Of a stretch of 64,000 bases of DNA, positions 49,351-59,490 are shown piece by piece (position 1 is the first letter of the stretch; the number at the start of each line of letters is the position of its first letter). The stretch comes from Penelope pileata. Its lineage: Eukaryota; Chordata; Aves; Galliformes; Cracidae. The notes under the pieces were generated by a model. That model saw only the letters and a list, made by a program, of their open reading frames with translations, ran no database searches and had not been told where the DNA came from. Both the position numbers and the translations under genes were made by a program. Location of the stretch: assembly GCA_013396635.1 (NCBI GenBank), contig WBMW01005542.1:503955-567954 (forward strand). The letters are read 5' to 3'.

Positions 49351-49428
49351 ACGGCAGCTGCGAGCAGGCTGCATGGCGAGCTGTGCTGGGCCACATGCAG
49401 CCCACAGGCTGTGGGTTGGACATGCCTG

Positions 49429-49436
49429 CTTTAATG
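49429..49436. repeat. 8-bp target-site duplication, right copy
   Basis: CTTTAATG follows the right transposon end and pairs with CTTTAGTG on the left, with one mismatch. Confidence 0.75.
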
Positions 49437-49751
49437 CATTAGCTTTAATGAAGTTAATTAAAAGCATAACTGCAGTAGAATGACACAGTGAAATGAATAA
49501 ATCCTTCAGGTAGCTTGTCCTGTCCCATAACTATGGGACATTTTTTTTTATGCCCCTGTGGTAATATGGCTGGAGTGAAGAATACCATTGGTTCCAAGTT
49601 AGTCTGGTAAAACAAATTTGGACCACTTAGCTAAATATGTCAGATGAAATAATTAGATAAATAAACACAGGCCACATAATAAAATCCATAGACAGCCTGT
49701 GTCATGAAAACCCTTAACAGATCCTGTGTATGTGTCACTCTGCTCACCTGT

Positions 49752-49775
49752 GCTCTTGCAATGCAATGCAAGAGC
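49752..49775. repeat. short hairpin with GCAAT repeats
   Basis: Arms GCTCTTGCA and TGCAAGAGC pair perfectly around a 6-base loop. The centre TTGCAATGCAATGCAA is made of C/EBP/ATF-like half-sites. Probably a chance or protein-binding palindrome. Confidence 0.85.
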
Positions 49776-50547
49776 GTGGGTGTGATGTGGATAACTGAAG
49801 CACTACATGGTTGTCTAAAGAATCAATGATTCATTTGTAGTTGCACTTGCAGCTGATTTTTGGTCTAGTATCTAATTGTATGTCCCTCTGTACATATAAA
49901 GAATGTTAGTGCCTTATAAAAGCACATTCTGAACTTTTTCCCTTGGCACCCTCACTTCCTGTCACTGAATAAACTATCATTCAGTTAATACCAAAACAAT
50001 TTCAAACAGTGAATCATATTTCAAAGTTTCTTTGTGAATTAGACAGTGTATCATGACGGAATCTGAAGCCCAGCAGCCAAGTGTGTCACTTGCAATCACA
50101 GGGGGAAATGCCTTCACAGGAGTTAATGCAGAGCCTGAAGATTACTGTGGATACAGAGGTGCTCCTCATGAGGACCAATGCCCAGGTTTGTGCCCCCTAC
50201 AATTAATCTAGGCAGCTTAAGGAACAGCTTAACTGATCTCAGTGGTTTAGAACCAAATGAAAGTAATGCATTTTCAGAGACTTGAGAACCACAGTTAAAG
50301 AAGGAAATCATATGTAGAATAACCAACTGCCCAAACAAGATATAGGTATTAAAACTATTAGCTTTCGGTGTTGTCTTTCTTTGAAACATAAACTGCTGTA
50401 GGATCTGCCTCAGAAATATAGCTGACCTTGCCTAAGGTTGTGGAAATGACAGACCTTTCTTCTGCTGTCAACTCAGTACAATTTCTACCTTGGATTTGAC
50501 TTCAGGAGCAGATGCATGATGCTGCCTACCTCCTGCACACACCAGCA

Positions 50548-50565
50548 CACACCAAGCTTGGTGTG
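50548..50565. repeat. perfect 18-bp palindrome
   Basis: CACACCAAGCTTGGTGTG is its own reverse complement and lies next to a tandem pair of GCACACACCA units. It could be a transcription-factor dyad or a chance palindrome. Confidence 0.95.
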
Positions 50566-53500
50566 CAGGCACTGTGTTAGCAATGCAGCTTTTTGCTGGG
50601 CTGCTGACACTGCTGACACTCAGAAAAATAATTTCTGATTTTCAGTCTCTGCATCAAGTGGAGTACTGCTCCTCTTTCACAGGAGCTGAGCTGTTAGAGG
50701 TAGGAGACACCAATGACACACTCACTGCAGGAGCCCTGCAGCTTTATAGCCATACGCTGGCCATGTACAACACTGGTGTCATCCCAAATGGATGTGCGAT
50801 GTCCAGCTGTGTGATACACTACTTTTCCAAGACAATTCACCAGTATTATGGAGGTTTGGTATGCCTCCATTTTGGGGGACAATCACATGCTTGTTGAAAG
50901 AAGATATTTTTTTCTGAACATGCTGAAAGTCCAGCCTCAAATATTTGAAGTTGCTATTGCCTTGGCTGCAAAAGATCAAACTATTAAAAACCCTAGTCAT
51001 GCTAAGCCAGTGCTTTGTAACACGTTTACCTTCTCAGTGTTTATTTTTTCACCAGGTTGTTACTGCTTAGTAGTCTAATTAGGAAAAAACTGCTTGAGTT
51101 CTGACTGACTCAAAAGTGCTTTCTCTTTATTATCTCTTTCTTGCTATTTATCTCATGTCTTGTAATTGTTTTACATAATAAATAATTGTTGTTGTTTTCC
51201 AGAAGGCAAAATAGATATTTTCAAAAATGCTGCTAGCACAAGGACTTTAAAATAGTCTTGGCTATTACTAAAATACCCTAGGCGAACACTGAAAAAAGCA
51301 AGCAAAATAATGCCAAGAAAGGTTGGAGATGGCACAAGTTCTACCAAAGCAAACAGAAAAGGAAAAACAAACATCCTCCCCCTGTTTCCCCAGAATGCAC
51401 ATGTAAATTCAATCGCATTTACAAATAAATTTACTTTGGTTATGCTTACACCTTTACATGTGTACTTTACATGAGTGATTGTCAACATTTACTTATGTAA
51501 ATACCAAAGACCTGTGATTTTGATCTTTGTATATGCAAATATTTACCCTGGAAGTCTTGTAGGAGGATATCACACCTTTGGAACAACCTGCTGACAGTGT
51601 TCCCCTCCCACCGATGTGTTACAACCTTGAAAAGGCAAAACAGGCCGAAGGAATACTTGACCATGGGTTTTGGAAGCAGGATGGGGAAGGCACTTCAACA
51701 TGTCTTGCATCTGTGATGTTGGAGCTAGAAAACTGCACAGCAGAAATTTCAGTGATACTTTTGAGAGTTTATTTGGCATGGAAAGCTCAGAGCTTCCCTG
51801 AACTCTTTGCTGGAATAAAATGCTTGAGATAGATAAAAGCTGTATTAGGAATCCTCCATTCAGTTGTGCAAACTGCTAGGGGAGAACTGCTTTTGAATTC
51901 CTCATGTTGCCCAGCTTCTTATTGAAAGTGACTTTGAGAAAGGTGGATCTAGCTCTAAAAAGGAACCTAAAACACCATCCAAGGTGTTTTATAAGCCCTC
52001 ATGCATATGCCATATAATCAAGAAAATAAAAATTCCAGGGAACTTCTCTAGGACAGTATATGTCACGTTTAGTGTGTAGGCTTTTACACATTTGTAGGAA
52101 ACTATGTACGGTTCATTGAAATACTAGGAAAAGAATTCTACAACAATGTAAAAGGTAACTTTCTTCTGTAATCAAATAAAAGCAATTTCAGTCTTCTCGT
52201 ATGCAAGTTCAAAAACAGGGAAAGTACACTGTAAAAACTAATTCAGGGTCATTTGCTCAACTTCTGAACCTGGCTTCATGTGTAACATATTTGTTCCAGA
52301 ATTTCATTTGTTCTTTTATCATCTATATTATTGTATTATTCTCTTTTTCTTTTTTTTTTTTTGCAACTATGGAGATAATGTAATATGAGCTGAGAGACTA
52401 TGAAGTAAAAAAAGGATGGCATGATCAACAGAAGAAATGGAGAAGACAACAAATTCCTTCTTTCACGAGTTCTTTTCCACTGAAAATTGGTTTTGTACTG
52501 CATAAGCATGCTTCCGAAAAGTCACTCTGTGCTCATATTCACTTGTCTGGTTCCTCATCCAGGCAGTCAGCATCTTCCTCCCAGGGCTGGAAGCCTGTTC
52601 TGCCATCTTACACTACCTTCCTGTATATTTTATTTTTAAAATCATGAAAATTAAAAATGTTCGTATTTAAAATATTTATCCTAGATTACATTGCCATTTT
52701 AGCCCTGAAACAGTATCCTTTCAGGTTAAAGATACGTTTTCAGGTCTACTGCTGTTATTTTAGCCATTGTTTCCAGGGTATTTTAAGGCAGGCTCTGAAG
52801 AACATCACAGAAACTGCTAACCTGCAATGATATCTCAGGCAATAGCAGGCTTTTTCCAGGCTTCTAAACAGATGGTAGCCAATCCAAATTCAGCAGTGCT
52901 AGCAAGCAACACTCAATAAAACTGTAATTGATGCATATGGTACCTGCTAAGCTATTTAAAAAAGGGCTATGTGGCATTAAAGGGAAATTGTTTAAATGTC
53001 CTGATAGAATTGGACCTGGATTTTGGAGCAAATCTATCAGAGAAGTCATCTCCACATCTCTTCAGACTCTCACTAACCACTCTGCTTTCGTGTTACAGCA
53101 GCAGAACATTCCTGCCCCGCGTTTTTCAGACACCTTCCAAAGAAGCCATATGTAATGCCATCATAAAGACATGCACAATGTCTTTCAGGCTGTAGCAAGG
53201 AGCGAGGCAGAAGCTGACGTGGTTTCTAGTGACTGCAAAGTGAACTGGACACGCAGAAGCTTGTTGTGGCTTTTTTATTCTAAGTTCCTTGCGGTGTGTT
53301 TCACAGAAAACACCTCTTTCAGCAGACTACTGTCACTGTAACACAACCTAGCATCACAACTATATTTGTTTGCCTCTTGTGTAAGCAGGAGGAATGGAAA
53401 AACACAAGCGTGCAGTTCTCCATGACTATCTGTGTCTGATTAGCCCGCAGCATAGCTTGGGGGAAGGAGTGCTTTACCACATTATGAACCACAGTGAGAT

Positions 53501-54734
53501 TTTAATGGAGAACAGTGAGGTCCAAGCTCATTTGTTAATTTACACAATGGGATGTGGCGCTGAAAATGTTTTTTATTTGTCTCTGCTAAAAAAAGTAGAG
53601 ATAATTGCAATCTTCTTTGAATAGGTGAGATATTCAAACAATTTGATTTCTTCTCTGAAAATAATCCACCATCAGGTATCAGGGAATTGGTGGATGCATG
53701 CCATCCACTAGAAGATACCTTTTTTCAAATGCAGTATAACATGAACACTAAAAATTTTTCCTGAGAAAATGAGTGAAATCCTACAGGTGAGCTCAAATGC
53801 ATAGGAAACTGATGCTTAAAGGTATGTTTGCCCTGCACAGAACAGTGCTTTGTGGGGTTAACTCCAAGTGAGTCTGCCCCAGCAGGGCAGACTGGTTCAG
53901 GCTCAGCACTCTGACTGTGCTTGTTCTGGAATGGCCCTGCTTATGAGGTAGTTCCAGCTCATTGCTATGCATCGGAAAGGCCCAGAGGCATACACACAGC
54001 AGCTGAAAAGCAGATGAACAGGGACCGAGAGCCACTGCAGCCGCTTTGCCGAAATTCCTTGAAAGAAACCTCCATACATACAGCTAATCTGAATCATAGT
54101 TCTCTGAGTATTAAAATTTCAAGAAGTATGGTGAGTGAGTTGAGAATCAAAATGTGAACTGAAGTGGCAGGATGCCTGTCTATAGTCCTGCTCAAGAAGA
54201 AAAGGAGACAATAGCGGTAGTATGAAGGGTGAAGGCTTCATCACAACTCTCTTTGGCCACAGTTGGGTGTTGTGTTACAGGGCAAGGAATTGAAGGATGG
54301 CACTGAACAGATATTTATAGGGAACCCCTTCGAGGTGTGAGGGTCTATATGGGAAAAAAGATGAAAATGCTTGTTTATGTATTGGAGAGGTGCCAGAAGT
54401 AAAAGTGAGCTGAGTGGGGGTGGGAATTGGCCTCCTCACATTCACACCATGAGAAATTGTAGGCAGAGACAGGCTGTGGTGATTTTGAATGTGAAAATAA
54501 GAAGACATTAGAGAAATTCCTAGAAGAGATGATGAAATCTAAATGGTGGACTGGGAAAATAACCCGAGCAACTGATTACCATAGGAACTATGTTTCATTT
54601 ATCAGAGCTAAATGAAGGAAAAAAAAAAGATGATGCAAAACAATGAGAGACCGAAAGGTTTTTTCTTTTTTCCATGGAGAGATCAGAGCAGCTGTAGCTG
54701 AGGAATATCCTTCAGATGGTGTGTGTGAAGTATA

Positions 54735-54812
54735 TAGAATCATAGAATCACATAATCATATACACAACCCAATCTAAAAGGTCTTAGAAACAATCTGAGC
54801 TGGTCACCTGAA
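54735..54812 (-). mobile_element. decayed CR1 LINE 3' end (minus strand)
   Basis: ATAGAATCATAGAATCA is the reverse complement of the CR1 tail repeat. It is followed by a weak match to 'ggttggaaaggaccttaaagatcatctagtt' (here AAAAGGTCTTAGAAACAATC). Only the last 80 or so bases are recognisable. Confidence 0.6.
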
Positions 54813-55856
54813 TTACTGGCATGGTGGTGCTGACATTCAGGGTACTGGAGAGAGCACACAGAAGCAGGGTTTGGTAAAAGAATGGAAATCTCTGTTTTAG
54901 CCAACCTGAACGGTCAGTGATAACCAGAGATTTGTGAGACAGTTTCCAGAAAACAGGCAAAGGTTTAGATTTGGGATGAGCCTGTAGTAGAAAGAGATCT
55001 CCATCTATTTGTCTGTGCCTGGAGTGGAGAGGAAAATTTGTAAGGGATCTGTGTAAAGCACAGCTTCAATCTGAGTTTGTCAATAAAATTGTTGAAATGC
55101 TACAAAGATAAGGGAAGAGGATTTAGAGCAGAGCTTGGTAACATCTTCACTAGAGATCCAGAATGAGGGTGGGAAAATCCTCCTCTGAGGACAATAAAGT
55201 GGTAGAGAGCTACCACATATTGCCTGTGAGGACAACCGAGAAGGGAAGGAACCACTGACATTGTGTTAAAGCTTTCAAGAGAATACCAAAGAACCAGGGC
55301 AGAGTCCTGAGGTGGGACACGAACAGTTTGGGTGGCACCTGAGAGCTGTGGAACTGTAGGGAGAGCTGGACTGAGTGCACAGCAAGCCAGGCATTGAACA
55401 GGAAGATTGGGTGAGCAACTGAAGAAACATATAGGACTGGGGCTGGATTCTTCATTTTGTTTTTGTTTTAAGATGGAAAAGGATAAAGTGAGTTTGCCTT
55501 TGAGAGAAAAAAGCCAGATGGGACTGAGAGGAAAAGGAAAAAGGTAATTCAGGAGCCAATTTATCTTAACTTGCTTAGAGCAAACTCTTTATAACTTTGG
55601 TTTAAAGCCCAGGAGTGCACTTTTTAACTAGAGGATCTCTTCATGATAACTTCAGTGCTGGAGTTTTAAAGGTACAGCTGTTTCAGTAAGTGCTAGAACT
55701 TAAAATCTGTTTGGGACACTGCTCTATTTACACTGATGAGTGGTTGACTGCAGCAAGTTTTTGAAGATGGCCTCTGGAGACCGAACGAAGGTATGAGCAA
55801 GGGAAGATAAAAGGTTTGGTGAGCATGCAGACAAACTGAGGGGTTCATAACCTTTA
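54813..55856. other. non-coding DNA
   Basis: A purine-rich, G/A-biased plus strand with no gene recognised. It lies between the CR1 fragment and the LTR and may contain unrecognised remains of either. Confidence 0.5.
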
Positions 55857-55861
55857 ATGGG
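55857..55861. repeat. 5-bp target-site duplication of LTR, left copy
   Basis: ATGGG immediately precedes the LTR start and recurs exactly after its end at 56,431-56,435. Confidence 0.8.
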
Positions 55862-56430
55862 TGTTGTGGTTTAACTTGGCAGGTAGCCCAGCACCACACA
55901 GTGGGATGGGTGAGAGTATTGAAAAAACACCAAAGTAGAACTCATGGGTTGAGATAAAAACTATTTACTAACACAGAAAAGGAAGAGGAAAAAAAATAAT
56001 AGTAATGATGTTATATATATATTTATATACACAAACGCAAAACAAATGATGTTCAAAGCAATTGATCACCACTTGCCGGTCAAGGCCCACCCAGTCCTCA
56101 AGGAGCAGCTGCCTGCTCTGCCAGCTCACCACCATTTTTCAAGTTCTTTTCACATAATGTCATGTGGTATGGAATATCAGAATTTCTCTTTGGCCAGTAG
56201 GTCAGCTGTTCTGGTTCTGTCCCCTCCCAAATCCTTCTGCCCTTTCAGGCCCCCTCACTGGTAGGTCAAGAAGCTGAGAAACTGAAATGTCTTTGGCTCT
56301 GTACAACACTGCTCAACAACAACTTAAAATTTTGGTGTGTTATCAACATTGTTTTCTCCTAAAGTCAAAACAGCATCGTATCAGACACTATGAAGGATAA
56401 ACCCACTCCATCCCAGCTGAAACCAGGACA
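55862..56430. mobile_element. solo LTR of an avian endogenous retrovirus
   Basis: The 569-bp element begins TGTTGTGGTTTAAC and ends CCAGGACA, i.e. TG..CA, with exact 5-bp duplicates ATGGG on both sides (extendable to 6 bp if the terminal A is shared). Internal words such as GGGTTGAGATAAA, TGTCATGTGGTATGGAATATC, GTCAGCTGTTCTGG, CTGTGTTATCAACA-like and CTATGAAG match a widespread bird ERV LTR family by memory. There are no internal gag, pol or env sequences beside it, so it arose by recombination between two LTRs. It has indels and AT expansion (around 56,010), indicating age. An RNA polymerase II promoter may remain, but its activity is unknown. Confidence 0.88.
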
Positions 56431-56435
56431 ATGGG
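56431..56435. repeat. 5-bp target-site duplication of LTR, right copy
   Basis: ATGGG directly follows the LTR end and is identical to the left copy. Confidence 0.8.
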
Positions 56436-58759
56436 GTCTTAACAGTTCCAGCCTTGTGACAGACTACAATCAACCAGCACCCAGTCTTGTCAAGTGCCAG
56501 AATTGTAAATCTCATGAAAAGTTGCACTTTTCCTAATGTGCTCCAGTCCATCCCATTACATTAGAATATCAGTTTTCATTAAAAATATATATCTACATTG
56601 TCCTCATATATAGAAAAAAAAGCTTGAAAAATGTCTCCTAAGGATTCCTAAAACAGAAATAAAAAAGAATCATTCATGTACTACTTTCTAGTATCTTGTG
56701 ATTTTCACACAATGTGTTGGCAAGCCTGTCGACTTGTAATGAAAACTGAGCTAAGGGGACGTTAGGAGCTGGTGTACTTTTAAAGTAAGTTTAAAAATCC
56801 GTTGCGTGGCTCCAAAATGTTTAGCAGTCAGATCACGGTAAAGTGCCTGCCACTTGCTGGTTGACTTTATGTTTCCTTCATAGCCTATTCAGCTAAATGG
56901 TGGGAGATAGGTCTGCTGAACAATGTGAGAAAATGTGGACAAGAGGAAGCTCTGAGGGCTGACTACTGGTCAAAGAAGCTGAAGCTGGTGCAAGGTGTGC
57001 AGTTAGTGCCGAATGAGTTGGATTGTGTGTTCTGAAGCCCCTGCTTTCTCTGAGGCCACCAGTCAAATTGCTGAGCACCACTGTGATTGCATGAGCACCT
57101 TTCTCCTCACAGAGTGACAGCAGAGCTATTTCCATCCCCAGCCCATCGCTGCGTTTGCGCTGTGAACCCATCAGAGCTACCTATAAGCTGAACAGCCCAC
57201 ATAACACCTAGCCACAGCAGGAGGGAGTGCAATGTAGGTTAATCACCCCTTATTCATCCTGCTTCCCAAGCAAGGGCTCAGCACATGCTGTGCCTGCTAC
57301 TGCTGCAGCTCTGCTGTGATCACCTCCTAAACTGCCGACATCAGCACTAGCCCTGAGATCCCTAACGCAGCCCTGCTCCAGGATTTTTGAACTGTAGCAT
57401 TTGTCTGGCTGTAGAGTTTCAGTGGATGAATCATGATTTGTTCATGGTTAGAATTTTTCTCTCCACCTTTGGATACAGGAAGAAAAGATGAAGCTCCCAT
57501 ACAAAGCTAGCTGCAGTTGTAGCTCAGCTGTGTTAGCATGAGGTCAAGCAAAATCACACACAAGTTGAAGGTCTTCCCAACACACGAGACGTGAAGCAAG
57601 GCTTGGTGCCGACGTGGCTGCAGCCAATCTCATTCTTTAATAGGAAAATATACAGAGTTTCTTGTAAAGCAAGGAAATGGTCAAAGTAGAGAAACTAAAA
57701 CCCGACTGTGCCTAAGTTATTGGTCTGGTTAGCTCGGTTAATTCTGTTACTTGCATGCCTGTACTACCAAAAGGAGACTGACAACAAGATTCTATCTATT
57801 ACACTTTCATTTAGAAGTTATTATATCCAGGCCACACAGCTACAGGGATTAAACCAACAGAGACAGCAGTGCAGTGATCATGGAGAAGAGAAAGAACGCT
57901 ATGAGCTGTGTAGGGAACAGGACAAGCAGAGGGATAGACATTGCTAAGCTCACGTACAAGAAGGCCAGATAGCTTTGCTAGGCATAGAGGCTCAGTTTAC
58001 AGATTGTGGAGAGTTTTAAAGAGTGTGAGTCTGAAGGACTTCAGGCTTGAAAATGAAAATAGTGATGGACATTTTCAGTATCAGTCTTTGCCTTTAGAAA
58101 TACAGAATTGTCTATAAAAACACAAATTTACTGAAATAGGAAGAGTTGATAGGTATTTTCTCATTTTGGCAAACCTTCCCACAAGATGTAGGAAAGTTAT
58201 GAAGAAAATGTTCTACATGATCTCTTAACTTGTGGTGTTTATTGGGTCTTTACTCACGTGTCTTCCTCAGGCTTTTGCCTGTTCACTCTGTTGAGGTTCC
58301 TAGAAAGTACAGAGTACAGAAGCCTCGGAATTTCCAGGTAGATCAGTATTTTAAGATATTGAATGTTTAATATCTTGAATTTCCACTAGAAAGGAAAGTA
58401 GCTTTTCATTTAATTTTGGGATGTCAATTTTTTTCAAAAACCCAACGCCTTTCCTGACAGTGAAATGAAGCCAATTTTGTCTCACAGATCACCGACATGT
58501 ATGAATACTGAACTGTGTGGCTCCAACAGCACCTGCATTTGCAAGCAGGGCACCAGAAAAACCACAAAATCTATTTATCTTCATTAATACGTAAGCAAAA
58601 TGAGGGAATGCACCCAGGAATAGGTGCAGTTTGGACCTTTTCCAGGGAAGAAGGGGTGTGTGGACTTCCTACAACCAGCAGATGGACAGCATGAAGCTGG
58701 TGAAATCCTGACACGTATGCAAACGTACACTACCTACTGTCCAAGCCTCTGAAGAGTCC
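56436..58759. other. gene-poor non-coding DNA
   Basis: No exon, RNA or further repeat is recognised. A slightly GC-richer portion (57,000-57,400) gives a 92-residue chance frame. Confidence 0.55.
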
Positions 58760-58860
58760 TCGCAGAGAGAGAGAGAGAAGGAAATCATTGTGATTTATCA
58801 TTTGCATTTGTCTTGTGGTGACGAATGATAAATAACAATGTATGCCTGACAAAGGAGTTC
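58760..58860. promoter_or_regulatory. candidate enhancer core with POU and SOX words
   Basis: A 10-bp perfect inverted repeat (ATTTATCATT at 58,793-58,802, AATGATAAAT at 58,824-58,833) frames the segment. The left arm overlaps an octamer ATTTGCAT (58,800-58,807), and the right arm is followed directly by AACAATG (58,834-58,840), a SOX site. The layout is typical of developmental or neural enhancers. Not a repeat family I know. Confidence 0.4.
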
Positions 58861-58961
58861 AGCTGAGCAACACCCTTCCGTGGAGATGGTGGCAGGGAGA
58901 AAAAAGGCTTGCTGTGTTAGCTATAGGATCACTGCTACCTGATGGACATTTAGCAATAGGA

Positions 58962-59000
58962 ATTAAAAAATAAAATAGAATAAAATAAAATAAATAAAAT
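58962..59000. repeat. (TAAAA)n simple repeat
   Basis: An A/T microsatellite of TAAAA and TAAA units with one G interruption. Confidence 0.9.
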
Positions 59001-59319
59001 CAGTAGCACCTAATAAGGAAGATTATTTCAAGAGAAATGAAACAAAAAGAAGTGATGCAACTTGCTACCTTCTAGGATGAGACTCATTTAAAACATTAAT
59101 TCCTGCTCAGTCGAAGGCAGAGACCCCACAAATGTGCTTCGCAGACACACTATTGATTTCTGACCTGCAAATTACTCTCCTTCAAGGAGGGCTCTGCAGA
59201 GCGCAGACAGTGGGGGAAGAGGGCTGGAGTAGACTGGGTACTTCTCAGCTGCAATCTGCATAATGTTTAGTATTCAGTGAGCTAAAGCACGCAATGAAAG
59301 GGAACTGTCAGCGCAATCT

Positions 59320-59490
59320 AGAAGATATAAAGAAATGAAGGGGTGAAAAAAAGCCGTATGCTAATAATCCACTCAGTAATTAAGTGAAGATCGCTGCCAA
59401 GCGCCACTGCCACTTTCAAAGGGTAATTTGTACAGGAAATCATAGAGTCATTGTCAAATCATTTCAGGATAAAAGGAAAGTCATCAACTA
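59320..59490. promoter_or_regulatory. candidate conserved non-coding element
   Basis: Repeat-free and dense in words such as TATGCTAATAATCC, CAGTAATTAAGTG, GCCAAGCGCCACTGCCA and ATTGTCAAATCATTT. No frame passes through it. About 500 bases from the POU/SOX cluster, so both may belong to one regulatory block. Confidence 0.3.

Larger units (their letters stand above)
48513..49428. mobile_element. non-autonomous hAT-like DNA transposon, full length
   Basis: The 916-bp element has imperfect terminal inverted repeats (CATGAGTGTCCAACC at the left, the complement of GGTTGGACATGCCTG at the right). The adjacent sequence resembles the 'gtgtccaaccttttggcttgcctgggc' start and 'gggccacatgcggcccacaggc ... 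gggttggac' end of hAT (Tip100/Zaphod-type) elements. It is flanked by an 8-bp near-duplicate. There is no transposase frame, so it would have needed a helper. The interior contains a promoter-like arrangement and RFX-like sites (separate entries). The family name is from memory; the structure is directly visible. Confidence 0.75.
49437..54734. other. gene-poor non-coding DNA
   Basis: No gene is recognised; chance frames are under 110 residues. It holds a hairpin at 49,752-49,775 (GCTCTTGCA ... TGCAAGAGC with repeated GCAAT words, C/EBP-like) and a perfect 18-bp palindrome at 50,548-50,565. The remainder is AT-rich without classified repeats. Confidence 0.55.
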
